DNA of 34,471 nt from contig WJJB01000395.1 of the NCBI GenBank assembly GCA_014729935.1, forward strand, positions 1 to 34,471. The letters run 5' to 3'. Of the stretch, positions 1 through 9,186 are shown piece after piece; within the stretch, counting starts at the first letter, position 1, and every line of letters starts with the position of its first letter. The notes beneath the pieces are model-generated. The model saw only the letters and a list, made by a program, of their open reading frames with translations, ran no database searches and had not been told where the DNA came from. This stretch comes from Candidatus Bathyarchaeota archaeon. Lineage in GTDB: Archaea > Asgardarchaeota > Lokiarchaeia > Sigyniarchaeales > Sigyniarchaeaceae. A program made the translations under genes and the position numbers.

Positions 1-167
1 AGGCTATCCAATCTCTAAAGCACGGCATGCGATTCATCTTGATAGAAAGGACTGGAGGGGTGGCACACACTATACCGGGGGACATAAGAAAAGAAATTGA
101 AATATTCGACAGCATGGATGAAGTGCCTGCCTTTATCAAGCAATGCATCTCGAAATCACCGGATTAG
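1..167 (+). CDS. 3' end of an unidentified protein, possibly HAD-like
   Basis: An open frame enters from the left edge (codons begin at base 3) and ends with TAG at 165-167. It encodes about 54 residues, including the stretches FILIERTGG and EIFDSMDEVPAF. The frame is not in the ORF track because its start lies outside the window. The pattern of a hydrophobic strand, a glycine turn, an I-P segment and a final acidic-hydrophobic helix resembles the C-terminus of haloacid dehalogenase-type phosphatases, but too little is present to be sure. It ends 6 bp before the stop codon of the pyrophosphatase gene on the other strand, so the two genes converge tightly. The track ORF 97..285 is in another frame and is not credible. 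Confidence 0.6.
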   Translation, partial: AIQSLKHGMRFILIERTGGVAHTIPGDIRKEIEIFDSMDEVPAFIKQCISKSPD

Positions 168-173
168 CCAGAA

Positions 174-737
174 TCAAGGCTTGGTAATTGCAATATTACC
201 GAACTCCTCCTTGAATCGACTTATGCAATTCGAGATGATCCGTATGGCATCGTCGTGCCCGTGCCATTTCTTGACCTTCGCGTAAGCAGGTTCCTCGAGA
301 TTCTTGTAAGTATTGAAGAATTCCCTAATTTCATCAATGTAATGTCTTGGTAAATCGTCCAGATCATCCATCTCCCCGAAAAAGGGACAATCTCGTGGAA
401 CCGACAGGATTTTCTCGTCGCGCCCCTTTTCATCCTGCATCACGAGAACACCAATTGGTTTCACCCTAGCTAGCGTCATTGGTTGAGTGGGAGTATTGCT
501 TATCACCAAGACATCAAGTGGATCTCCATCAAGTGCATATGTCCCAGGAATGAACCCATAGTCCTGGGGATAAACCACGCTTGAATGCAATACCCTGTCC
601 ATGATTAGCAAATTCGTGCTTTTCGATAACTCGTATTTCTTGTGAGTTCCCTTGGGGCATTCTATAAATGCATATAACAGGGAGGGAGGATCAGGTCCCG
701 GAACTATATGCTTCCAATATATCATGTCATCATTCAT
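174..737 (-). CDS. ppa: Inorganic pyrophosphatase (family I, soluble)
   Basis: The 187-residue product matches soluble family I inorganic pyrophosphatases, which hydrolyse PPi to two phosphates in the cytosol and pull biosynthetic reactions forward. Visible family hallmarks are the N-terminal W-K-H...PG...PP segment, the active-site ECPKGTHKKYE region, the YPQDYGFIPGT segment and the metal-binding signature DGDPLDVLV. A second metal-site segment, DEKGRDEKI, and a lysine-rich C-terminal helix follow. Length is typical for prokaryotic members. The ATG at 737 overlaps the TGA of the upstream disulfide oxidoreductase gene (ATGA, 4 bp), so the pair is probably cotranscribed and translationally coupled. 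The functional call is secure. Confidence 0.95.
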   Translation of the reverse strand: MNDDMIYWKHIVPGPDPPSLLYAFIECPKGTHKKYELSKSTNLLIMDRVLHSSVVYPQDYGFIPGTYALDGDPLDVLVISNTPTQPMTLARVKPIGVLVMQDEKGRDEKILSVPRDCPFFGEMDDLDDLPRHYIDEIREFFNTYKNLEEPAYAKVKKWHGHDDAIRIISNCISRFKEEFGNIAITKP

Positions 738-1369
738 GTCTTGTAACCTATGGCGTTGAATAATAGTTCCAAGCTTGGAACACCTTCAATTCTTTCGCTT
801 CCATTTATGATCGTGACGGGAACACCTGTAACCCCGTACTTTCTTGCGATGTCCGGGTTTTCGTATGACTCAATGATGTCGATATTCAACCGGCCATTGG
901 AATCAATGACGATGGAATTTTCTATCAATGCCGCCTGTGAACAATAGGGGCACGTGGGAGTAACGATCAACTCTAAATTTGCTTCCTTCAGCTTTTCAAG
1001 CTTGTCATCAAGCATCCCGCTAAAAATTGTTTTCCTTGTTGACGCCATGTATATGGTATAGATGAATGGTGAGGTTTCCAATCCCATTGGTGCCCCAGTA
1101 TAGCGAATACCAAGATTCTCGAATAACACGGTTGGAGCCCTGGTGACATTCAATTTCTTGCACGTGGCAACCTCATCAATTATTGAAATTTCCTCAAATG
1201 CAAGTAGATTAGAGCCTTTCGCAAGCTCTTCTACAAGCGAGGCGGTGTCCTCGCAAGCGGGACATTGCCGGTAGCCTTCCGCCGTCAAGGTAGTAATGAC
1301 TTTCAATCTAACGGGATTTTTCAAGGAATCCAACAAACGCCTGATATCAGCAGCACTCAACTCATTCAC
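734..1369 (-). CDS. Protein disulfide oxidoreductase (tandem thioredoxin folds)
   Basis: The 211-residue protein consists of two thioredoxin-fold units. The first has the motif CPAC at residues 36-39 and a cis-proline loop (RAPT). The second has CPYC at 140-143 and a second cis-proline loop (GVPV). This layout is the one known for archaeal protein disulfide oxidoreductases (PDO, glutaredoxin-like family), which make, reduce or isomerise cytosolic disulfides and are usually fed by a thioredoxin-reductase-like partner. The start is GTG at 1369. No in-frame ATG lies nearby, and GAGGTG, a good Shine-Dalgarno match, sits 11 nt upstream. It is the first gene of a two-gene unit with the pyrophosphatase. 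A functional link with PPi hydrolysis is not obvious and may only reflect joint expression. Confidence 0.88.
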   Translation of the reverse strand: MNELSAADIRRLLDSLKNPVRLKVITTLTAEGYRQCPACEDTASLVEELAKGSNLLAFEEISIIDEVATCKKLNVTRAPTVLFENLGIRYTGAPMGLETSPFIYTIYMASTRKTIFSGMLDDKLEKLKEANLELIVTPTCPYCSQAALIENSIVIDSNGRLNIDIIESYENPDIARKYGVTGVPVTIINGSERIEGVPSLELLFNAIGYKT

Positions 1370-1380
1370 TGGTCTCTCAG

Positions 1381-1440
1381 CACCTCGAATTCGTCATCAA
1401 ATCGGAACAGGTTGCCATAGGAAAGGATAGTATTAAAGCA
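1381..1440 (-). promoter_or_regulatory. Promoter and ribosome binding site of the PDO-ppa unit
   Basis: Reading the minus strand, GCTTTAATACTATCC (1426-1440) is a TATA-like element about 60 bp upstream of the GTG start. Transcription would begin near 1408 and leave a leader of about 40 nt, which contains the GAGGTG ribosome-binding site at 1381-1386. This gene is therefore leadered, unlike several others in the window. Confidence 0.45.
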
Positions 1441-1484
1441 ATGATAAGCATGTTGATAGGCAAGGATAATTAGCTCAAGCTCAA

Positions 1485-4400
1485 TCAAGGAAAGCAGGTT
1501 TCATGACATGTCGGGCACGTCACCCTAACATTGGCGGCATTCCAACCCTTGGATTGTTTCATGAGAAGCAAATCTCCACATTTCTTGCACGAGATGATTA
1601 TTGAAAATAATTCCCCACATGTCTTGCATGAATACAAGCAAGATCCTTCCAGGGGTTTAACCAGTAACTGCAAACTACACTTCGAGCAATAAAATCTCGT
1701 GAGATGAAGAATTCCACCGGAATGGGTATTGAATTGAATAAATTGCCTCTTGGTGGATTTTTTCCTTGCTAATAAATGCAGGCTGGTATCTCTTTGTGTC
1801 GCAAGATTATTATCAGTCATTGGAGCCATTTCTTGGCCTATTATGTCATCCAAGTCATTATATGCACGTGACACCTTGGGAGCAATGGAATCATTGAAGG
1901 AGGGGGTGATGATTCTATTCGAGTCACCGGAGTCTCTATTCGTAATTATCCTCGCAATATCAATGCCACCATCAACCCAGTCTTCCGGAATATCGAGGGA
2001 TGATACCTGCCTGTACAGCCTGTACATGCCATTGTATATTTCTACTGGATACGCTTGAACTGACTTTTTATTGCGTGATCTCCGGTTAATCAAAATGGCT
2101 GTGGTTGAAATACCAATCAGGGAAGCACTTGCAATCAAGAGCATGATGAAAAGCCCATTCCTGGTATCTTGATTTGTGTCAATGATCACCTCGCGTGTTG
2201 GGGATGAAACAATCTGCCAACCATCGTGGTATTGGAAGCTGATATCATGTGAACCTTCTTCCACCCGTGCGATGGCTTCATAAACTACGCCGCGGGTGAA
2301 ATCGGGATCCCCATTCTCGTGGCTCAAGGTAAAAGCATGAATCTCATGATCAATCCACAATCGCAATTGCTGGGGTTGGGAACCATCCAAATCCCTGAAA
2401 GACACCAATACTTGCAAGTTTCCCGATGGAAACTTACCAGAATTTATCGAAAGTAGCTCCACTTGGGATGGATGAAAATTCCCATCAAGGGGATAGCGGA
2501 AAAACAACATGCGATGTTCCATTCCCTCTTTTTCCTTCATTCCCGCGCACCATGCTCCAGTGATGAAAAGTGAATGTTCGGCTACGATGGCATTGAATGC
2601 CGTAACATTCATGGAAGGATTCCACACGCGTTCCATCTGGCGTGTTCCATTTGTTCCATAAGTGAATACAGTAATGCGATTCTCCCGCGAATTGGTATCT
2701 ATAGCATTTCCCACGATATAAATTGCATTCTCATCGCAATTAACAGACACGCATTGCTCTTCCTGCTGGGACCCCCAAGTCCGATACCACGTAACCACGG
2801 GTGAACCATCCGTTGAGGTTTTCACTAGCAAGTAGTCTGATTCCATCCCCGAACTCCCTGGAACACTTCCAGTTATGTATACGTCATCATCCTTCACGCA
2901 AATATCATTGGCACTTTCCCTGCCGTCCTCCATGATGAACCATGAAAACAACTCCGCTCCTTCCAATGTCCACTTCTGGTAGTGAATGCCATTCAGCCCC
3001 TGCGAGTCATAGCTGCAAGTATACAGGTATTCACCATCGGTACAAATTCCCCTCCCTTCTTGAAAGCCATTGGAGCCTTGACGGTACCAATCGAGTGTTC
3101 CATTCAATGAACAACATGCGAGGAATTGCCTGATTTCTAGCGATGCATCCACGGTGGTTCCGAATATGAAAACCTTGGTGCCATCAGTCGTGATGCTATT
3201 CGCCGACTGTTTACCTGGAAGCAACCAGTGGGATTGACCAGCAAAGAAGCCTGTGGTTGTCCAACGAATTAAAACGATCTTTTCGTTACTGAGATCATCA
3301 CATGCCACGTATACATGCCCATCATGAGCCACCATTGCTTGAACTTGAATATCCTGTTCGAGGAAAATGGAAACATTCCATGCTTGCTCCCCACCCCGGT
3401 TCCAGCAGGTCATGATAATTTCCCCCGTCGAAGGCTTTGAGGTGCATGTAAAAAATTTTCCCGCTTCTTCGCAGGCAAGTGACTTTGAAATATCAGCAGT
3501 TCTATGCTTCCCCACATGGTACCAAGGAATGAATTTGTCCACGACTGCGGGTGCTTCGATTAAGTCGGTCATGGTTGTGTATATTCCATCTGAACAGGCA
3601 AATGCATGTGTGTAATTACCCGGCGTCTCGATATCCATTTTTATCTCATACATGCACCCATCCATGTAGTTACAATCACTTGGATCCCGTTTATACATGG
3701 GATGAACGGCGGGCCCAATCAACACGTGCACGTATTCTGGTGGATTATTATCACCATCCTTATAATTAACGGAAAATGTGAATTCGGTGGTATCAGTTGA
3801 GCCGTTGAAGGGTTCCACAATTATCGGTTCCAATATTGGAGCCATGGTATTTGAATAGGTCACGACAAGTTCAGGAACGATCACGGTCGATTCATAAATC
3901 CCGTCATGGGCTGTTGCAAGGCAATGGTGCACTCCTGGTTGGAAATATGCTTCCACATAATAAATGCAACCATCCATGTAATTCTCATCAAGGACATCAA
4001 GCTTCTCCATTGGCATGGAGTAATTTTCGGTGGCTAGGTTAAGATTTCTCGGTCCGAGGTTATCAGCGTCCTTGTATTTAATGGTGATTCTAATCCTGTC
4101 GGCGGTGGTGGACCCATTTCTACAAATTGTTAGGTTCTCCAAGACGGGAGCGTGAAGATTTGGGAGAATTTCTAACGGGAATGAATTCGACCAGGTATTC
4201 ACATGGTATCCAGAGCTAAAGCCCACCCGCCAATAATAGGTGCCTGGATCGAGAGATGAGACATTGAGAAGACAGTGATGCAATCCATCTTGCCATGTTG
4301 CGTTGCATGTTGCCATCACGGTTGAGAAATTGGAAATATTTGAGAGTTGAAGGGTCCAATCATGCTCAATTCCAAATGAAAACGTGCTGGCCCACCGGAA

Positions 4401-5099
4401 ATCAATTATTCCTGCGGGAAAGCTTGATCCAGGCGCAGGTTCCACGTGCTGCAACGATAACGGACGGTAGCCTTCTTGATCCTCATTCAAAAAACCAAGG
4501 GTATTGGTAAACGATTGCATCCAATCCCCAGAATCATGCGTATCCGTATCGGATAACCTGCAAACATTATTCTGGTTCAGCGATAGGTTTTTCGATTCGG
4601 TCCAGATGGCTTCGAGGGGAATGGGCAAATCATATCCATTCATATCCATCCAATCAACATTCAATCCCCTGTCGTTAAAAATTCCTAGTGCAACAGGTTC
4701 GCCGCTGAATGGAAATATATCGTCAATGAAAAGATCCGAAAGGCTATCATTACCCGTGCCCTCATGAAGGACCAGGAAACTTTCACTTGGAAGCATGAAT
4801 CCTGCAGGGAATGAATAATTAATATCAATACCAGATTCGGTGAAACACCTGAACGTCCAGCCATTCATTGAAATAACAGAACCATAATTAATCAATTCCA
4901 CCCCCCGGGTTCCTCTATTGCACACCTCATTTATCAAGATGGTCCCCGGGTGGTTAAAGGATGATTGAGATGGTGTTTTCGTGGTATACTTCATCCCCGT
5001 TAGGTATTCAAAGGTGCAATCCAAGTTTGAACCATTAGAACTCTCTTGCGATTGCACGGTTATGGACATCCCTACAAGGAAGATGAAAAGAACCATCAT
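1485..5099 (-). CDS. Giant membrane-anchored surface protein: lamin-tail domain, Ig repeats, beta-propeller, cytosolic zinc ribbons
   Basis: The protein has about 1204 residues from ATG 5099, or 1225 from the TTG at 5162 used in the ORF track. From the ATG the order is as follows. A signal peptide (VLFIFLVGMSITV) is followed by a lamin-tail-type domain at about 50-160, with NEVCNRGTRGVELINYG and NGWTF as its typical core. An FN3-like unit comes next, then two Ig-like repeats with the pattern KDxDN...DG..Y...PG.H/Y. A long repeat region of aspartate-glycine blades (ITGSVPGSSG, YIVGNAID) looks like an SBBP-type beta-propeller, followed by a third Ig-like repeat. A single membrane helix near 985 precedes an approximately 190-residue cytosolic tail ending in two zinc ribbons (CSKC...CKTC and CKKC...CPTC). 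The layout suggests a surface receptor or adhesin with an intracellular signalling or docking end; this role is inferred. It is the third gene of a minus-strand run behind GH20 and the sulfatase-like gene. Confidence 0.85.
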   Translation of the reverse strand: MMVLFIFLVGMSITVQSQESSNGSNLDCTFEYLTGMKYTTKTPSQSSFNHPGTILINEVCNRGTRGVELINYGSVISMNGWTFRCFTESGIDINYSFPAGFMLPSESFLVLHEGTGNDSLSDLFIDDIFPFSGEPVALGIFNDRGLNVDWMDMNGYDLPIPLEAIWTESKNLSLNQNNVCRLSDTDTHDSGDWMQSFTNTLGFLNEDQEGYRPLSLQHVEPAPGSSFPAGIIDFRWASTFSFGIEHDWTLQLSNISNFSTVMATCNATWQDGLHHCLLNVSSLDPGTYYWRVGFSSGYHVNTWSNSFPLEILPNLHAPVLENLTICRNGSTTADRIRITIKYKDADNLGPRNLNLATENYSMPMEKLDVLDENYMDGCIYYVEAYFQPGVHHCLATAHDGIYESTVIVPELVVTYSNTMAPILEPIIVEPFNGSTDTTEFTFSVNYKDGDNNPPEYVHVLIGPAVHPMYKRDPSDCNYMDGCMYEIKMDIETPGNYTHAFACSDGIYTTMTDLIEAPAVVDKFIPWYHVGKHRTADISKSLACEEAGKFFTCTSKPSTGEIIMTCWNRGGEQAWNVSIFLEQDIQVQAMVAHDGHVYVACDDLSNEKIVLIRWTTTGFFAGQSHWLLPGKQSANSITTDGTKVFIFGTTVDASLEIRQFLACCSLNGTLDWYRQGSNGFQEGRGICTDGEYLYTCSYDSQGLNGIHYQKWTLEGAELFSWFIMEDGRESANDICVKDDDVYITGSVPGSSGMESDYLLVKTSTDGSPVVTWYRTWGSQQEEQCVSVNCDENAIYIVGNAIDTNSRENRITVFTYGTNGTRQMERVWNPSMNVTAFNAIVAEHSLFITGAWCAGMKEKEGMEHRMLFFRYPLDGNFHPSQVELLSINSGKFPSGNLQVLVSFRDLDGSQPQQLRLWIDHEIHAFTLSHENGDPDFTRGVVYEAIARVEEGSHDISFQYHDGWQIVSSPTREVIIDTNQDTRNGLFIMLLIASASLIGISTTAILINRRSRNKKSVQAYPVEIYNGMYRLYRQVSSLDIPEDWVDGGIDIARIITNRDSGDSNRIITPSFNDSIAPKVSRAYNDLDDIIGQEMAPMTDNNLATQRDTSLHLLARKKSTKRQFIQFNTHSGGILHLTRFYCSKCSLQLLVKPLEGSCLYSCKTCGELFSIIISCKKCGDLLLMKQSKGWNAANVRVTCPTCHETCFP

Positions 5100-5170
5100 G
5101 CTTCCCTTCTTGTACCGTGATATACCAAACCACACGTGAATTCCCCGTGTAAATGCATGCAAGACTTGTT

Positions 5171-5204
5171 GGTAATAAAAAGTTGAGTTATTATAATATT
5201 ATCT
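5171..5204 (-). promoter_or_regulatory. AT-rich promoter region of the lamin-tail protein gene
   Basis: Two TATA-like candidates lie here on the minus strand: CTTTTTATTA (about 5173-5182) and ATAATATTATAATAA (about 5190-5204). The nearer box would start transcription near 5152, after the TTG at 5162, and so favours the ATG at 5099. The farther box would allow the TTG start. The gene may therefore have its own promoter despite lying only 59-122 bp behind the sulfatase-like gene. Confidence 0.4.
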
Positions 5205-5221
5205 GCTTCCTTCAAGATTCC

Positions 5222-6781
5222 CTAGTTATTGAAAAACACTTGATCCTTGTCGAAACCGCCATACATTGCCCGAGTTCGATGGGTGAAGCCCTCTCTTAGC
5301 GTGACACCGAAGCGTTTTTGCGGATCCGTCGTCTCGTGCTTTTGACACAGCAACTTTATCCATTGTTCAAGCGAATCATCAAGTATTTTCCCGATATTGC
5401 TTGCTTCATCGATGATATTCTTGTGTTCCCTGGGATCCAGCAGCAGGTCATACAGGTGCTTGGAAGGCATAGATGGATAGGAATCAATTTTCTTTATATA
5501 TTTCCACCTGTTCGTTCGGATCGCTCTTTGTACATGATAGGTGTTTTCCACAAGCAACATTCCTTGGCGTTTACAAGCAAGATGCTTGGGATGATCGGGA
5601 TCGTTGGGGTATTCGGGTATCGATTCCTTTCCATTACCGAGCTCGCATGCCAGCGCTGGAACGAACTCAATTTGCTGCTTGAGGGTTGGAATAAGGCTAA
5701 CTCCGTCGAAATTACCAGACACGAGCTCCTGTTCCAACCCAATAGCATCCAAGACAGTTGGTACGATATCAAGTTGGCAGGCAGGCTCAGCCCATGGTTT
5801 CAAGCCTCCATCGGTGATCCCGGGCACGTGCAGGATGAACGGTATGGTGTGATTGGGATTTGTCAAACCAACATGTGAAAACATGGCAGGTTGCCCACAA
5901 ATCAAGTTATTCGTCTCATCTAGCGTTTCACCATGATCACTCGTGAGAAAAACCATGGAATGTTCTATTAAATCAAGTTCAGCCATTCTTTGAAAGATTA
6001 GACCACAATGGTGATCAGCAAAAGCAATCTCTCCATCATACAAGGACACGATATACTTGGGATCCGTTACGTCCTTGTATCGCGAGTCGAGCTTCCTACC
6101 CCAATCTTCCAACCAATGACCAATATTGCAATCGTTGAGGGCATCAAGCATGTGCATGCGTGGATCTCTTGGATCCCTGCCTTCAGAATAAAAACTTGAG
6201 AAGGTGTCGGGTGGGATGTATGGTGTGTGTGGATCCCAGTAATGAATGAATAGGAAGAAGGGCTTGCGTGCATCCTGCCAAGATCTTGCGCACTCCTCGA
6301 GTAGATCAAGTGCTTGTACGGTGATGCGGGGTGCCGGTACGACTAAACCACCTTGATGCTGCTCGGTTAAACCCATATCTATCTTATACTTGTTGTTTAA
6401 CTCTCGAAATTCAAACCGGTCGAAGCCCTCTACTAGATGTTCTCCATGCTCTGGATAATCTGCCAATGTGCTCACTTGAGCAGTGAAATAGCCGGCGTCG
6501 TGCAATATCCCTGCCAAGGTTTGCACTCCATTCCTGATTGGCCACCGGGGAGCGTGGGCTACCACGTCATGAGCGGTTGGAAACAACCCGGTGAACATTG
6601 ATGTATATCCTGGTAGAGTGCAATTCGATACTGAGAACGCTGGATCAAATAACACACCGTGTTTCTTGAAGAAAGCATCAATATTGGGTGTGGTGGGAAG
6701 GGGATACCCGTACAATCCAACATGATCAGCCCGCAAGGTATCAATGCTGATGATGATCACGTTCAATGGTTGATCGGTCAT
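5222..6781 (-). CDS. Sulfatase/alkaline-phosphatase superfamily hydrolase with Thr at the nucleophile position
   Basis: The 519-residue protein has the alkaline-phosphatase-type fold of the sulfatase family. Visible features are the N-terminal metal strand IISIDTLRADH (Asp14), the nucleophile region CTLPGYTSMFTG (54-65), HYWDPHTPY near 180, the second metal site TSDHGET (Asp282, His283) and the C-terminal LYDLLLDPREHKN. In formylglycine sulfatases the nucleophile region reads C/S-x-P-x-R. Here the residue in register is Thr55 and the arginine is absent; Cys54 is one residue off. The enzyme is thus more likely a phosphodiesterase or phosphotransferase-like member, or a sulfatase with unusual chemistry. 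No signal peptide is seen, so it should be cytosolic. It begins 52 bp after the GH20 gene, in the same direction, which fits a glycan-degradation unit. Confidence 0.85.
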   Translation of the reverse strand: MTDQPLNVIIISIDTLRADHVGLYGYPLPTTPNIDAFFKKHGVLFDPAFSVSNCTLPGYTSMFTGLFPTAHDVVAHAPRWPIRNGVQTLAGILHDAGYFTAQVSTLADYPEHGEHLVEGFDRFEFRELNNKYKIDMGLTEQHQGGLVVPAPRITVQALDLLEECARSWQDARKPFFLFIHYWDPHTPYIPPDTFSSFYSEGRDPRDPRMHMLDALNDCNIGHWLEDWGRKLDSRYKDVTDPKYIVSLYDGEIAFADHHCGLIFQRMAELDLIEHSMVFLTSDHGETLDETNNLICGQPAMFSHVGLTNPNHTIPFILHVPGITDGGLKPWAEPACQLDIVPTVLDAIGLEQELVSGNFDGVSLIPTLKQQIEFVPALACELGNGKESIPEYPNDPDHPKHLACKRQGMLLVENTYHVQRAIRTNRWKYIKKIDSYPSMPSKHLYDLLLDPREHKNIIDEASNIGKILDDSLEQWIKLLCQKHETTDPQKRFGVTLREGFTHRTRAMYGGFDKDQVFFNN

Positions 6782-6832
6782 GATTTCAATCCCAGTAATA
6801 TGCCTGTTTCGGTTGGTTCCCTACACTATCCT

Positions 6833-9163
6833 TTAAAAACGCCTGATGAACCCTTGTTGCAATTTTTCCATGGCGAGGGAAAATATCAAGTGATCGAGTT
6901 TCTCCGCAGCCTCACTCAAGGCATCTTGAAATTCAGACATGATTTCAACCAATGCACCGTCAATTGAGGCGGTTTCCATGGTATCAACCATGGTTACACA
7001 TTCTTCCAGGGATTCCACGGGAGGAAGGGAATCGTTGCCGGACTCCCACTTGACAAGATTTCCCGCGATTTCCAATACATGATGTCGGAGATCCCGGGGA
7101 AATGATTTATCATCAAGGTGAACCAAGTTATCCTGCACGGCTTGCGATTTTTCCACAAGCATCTCCAAGGATAATCGTGCATTAACCAGCCGGTCACGCA
7201 CCGACTCCAAGTATTCCCTAGGTTCTTGGAACCGGTACTTCCACTCCATGAGAAGCTCGGCATCGTATATCACCTTTTCGTATACCTCCCTTGTCCGGTA
7301 TTGAAATAATTCGAATTTCTCTATCAATTCATCGATGACCCGACACTTGTCTCGCAAACCATCAATGGAGAGAAATTTGCCAGCGCCACTACCGTATTCG
7401 TCCAAAATTCTCACTAATTCGTTGAGAACCATGAGCATGTCTACCTTCATCTCTTGAAGCTTGAGGCCGTGCACGATGTTTTCCACCGTATAATCCCCGG
7501 CTTGGATATCCCTTCTCATCCCTTGCCAAGCATCAATTGCAGACCTGATCTCCCCAGCGATGATTCCCAGATCATTTGCCTTTTGAGGAGGGACCGTGCA
7601 AGAGACCAGGTTCCGTAACAAAGCTCCATGCTTCTCCCATAACTTCCGAGGCATGTAAAAATATTGTGATAACATCTGCTTGGTGGTGAAATCAACCGTG
7701 GCAAGGGTGAAGGGAACCTTTTTAACGTTCCAACAAGATTCCGCAAAATGAAGGATGCCGGGAACGGTCGTTTCCATAGGGGACCTGCATACAGCCCAGG
7801 ATGTCGCCAATGCCCCGGTGTTCTTCCCCCTTTCCGATGTTCCGAGAGCAAGATGAAGCTCGTGAATATTCTGGAATCTCATGGAATAATTGGGAATTGC
7901 ATATTGGAAATCGCTTCTCACGCTGCTAGCTGCAAGCACCTGGAATCCCTTATCCTTGAAGAAATTCATCTCTTTCTTGAAATCATTTGGTTGCTTATCC
8001 TTGCCATATCGCCAGTACACGATGATGGTATCCTTGTCAAGCTCGTCCACGTATTCAGGATACTTTAACAAGTAATCGTGCCAGATCATGGGTATCTTCC
8101 CAAATCCTTTCACTATCTTGATTACCTTGTTCATGTGCTGGATGTATAGCTTGCTTTTGCCCTTTTCGTCATCCCCGTGACCATGTTCTTTAATGTATTG
8201 CTTGCATCGATCGCAAGTTCCAATGGTGTATACCTCATCTCCACCAATGTGAAGGAATCTCGATTTTGGATGGTAGGAAATCATATCCGAGATCATGTCC
8301 CGCAATAATGGCATGGTGTCTTCGTGCAATGCGCAGACATCCAATGTGCTATCCGGACTATATTGCTTGGATTGATCCTCGTTTAAATGCTTGTATTTAT
8401 CAAGCTTGACCACGAATTCCAAGTGCCCGTACGTTTGGACGAGTGGAATGGATTCAATACCGTACATGGTGCATAAATTCATCAATTCAACCGTTTCCGC
8501 ACGGTTGAATGCAAGCTTGTGTTGCAACTCGGGACGAGTCTTGTATGGAAATTTGTCCTCCCATTCCCACAAGATGGCGTTAATTTTATAGCGAGCAAGC
8601 ATCCTTACGTGATCCTTGAGATATTCCAGTGAATGCATCTGTTGCTTGAGATCCACGTGCACCATCCTCAAGTCAAGATCGGGATAGTCCACCACGTGCA
8701 GGCACGGGAGTGATACCAACGGTTTCCCGGTCGTTCTATCCTTCTTGACTTCAATATCCTCCCAGAGTTGTTGAACGGTGAGTACACCGTTAAAAAAACC
8801 CCTGATGGAAGGGGAAATGATGTACATCTCATCCGGCGTTATGGTTAAGTCATAGCCCTCAAGGGGAAGTGATTCCGCAACATCCACGAGTGTCGAGGTA
8901 AACGAATCTGGAATGGACTTGCCAGAAATATACATGAAGAATCCCTTCTCGTATTCTTGCTTGTATTCACGGTCTCGTATCGCGGTGATTCGAAGGTGCA
9001 ACTTGAAATTTTTCCAGAAAAATCCAAAAAAATCAATCACGTGATCCTGAACCTTCGCCTTGTTCACGTAAATATCACGTTCCTCGCTTAGTAAGAATTT
9101 CCCATCGCCCGGGTCCGTTGTGATCGACTTCGGGGTTGGGAGCAACACGGGTTCCTTGTTCAT
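6833..9163 (-). CDS. GH20 family beta-N-acetylhexosaminidase
   Basis: The protein belongs to glycoside hydrolase family 20, which removes terminal beta-linked GlcNAc/GalNAc by substrate-assisted catalysis. The start of the family domain (LLPTPKS) is followed by an N-terminal alpha/beta domain. The TIM barrel begins near DYPDLDLRMVHVDLK and carries the catalytic pair in HIGGDEVY (Asp309/Glu310 from the ATG at 9163). A helical C-terminal extension of about 250 residues follows, longer than in small bacterial enzymes. The ORF track starts at 9262. I prefer ATG 9163 because the GH20 domain starts right after it and a TATA element at about 9189-9200 would place transcription start about 5 nt upstream. 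No convincing signal peptide remains with this start, so it is probably cytosolic. It heads the run GH20, sulfatase-like, surface protein. Confidence 0.9.
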   Translation of the reverse strand: MNKEPVLLPTPKSITTDPGDGKFLLSEERDIYVNKAKVQDHVIDFFGFFWKNFKLHLRITAIRDREYKQEYEKGFFMYISGKSIPDSFTSTLVDVAESLPLEGYDLTITPDEMYIISPSIRGFFNGVLTVQQLWEDIEVKKDRTTGKPLVSLPCLHVVDYPDLDLRMVHVDLKQQMHSLEYLKDHVRMLARYKINAILWEWEDKFPYKTRPELQHKLAFNRAETVELMNLCTMYGIESIPLVQTYGHLEFVVKLDKYKHLNEDQSKQYSPDSTLDVCALHEDTMPLLRDMISDMISYHPKSRFLHIGGDEVYTIGTCDRCKQYIKEHGHGDDEKGKSKLYIQHMNKVIKIVKGFGKIPMIWHDYLLKYPEYVDELDKDTIIVYWRYGKDKQPNDFKKEMNFFKDKGFQVLAASSVRSDFQYAIPNYSMRFQNIHELHLALGTSERGKNTGALATSWAVCRSPMETTVPGILHFAESCWNVKKVPFTLATVDFTTKQMLSQYFYMPRKLWEKHGALLRNLVSCTVPPQKANDLGIIAGEIRSAIDAWQGMRRDIQAGDYTVENIVHGLKLQEMKVDMLMVLNELVRILDEYGSGAGKFLSIDGLRDKCRVIDELIEKFELFQYRTREVYEKVIYDAELLMEWKYRFQEPREYLESVRDRLVNARLSLEMLVEKSQAVQDNLVHLDDKSFPRDLRHHVLEIAGNLVKWESGNDSLPPVESLEECVTMVDTMETASIDGALVEIMSEFQDALSEAAEKLDHLIFSLAMEKLQQGFIRRF

Positions 9164-9186
9164 AATGTTACGTGGGGGCTTGTTGC

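Noticed and set aside
97-285. 62-residue plus-strand ORF
   Set aside because: It overlaps both the real C-terminal frame ending at 167 and the pyrophosphatase gene, and its composition is not protein-like.
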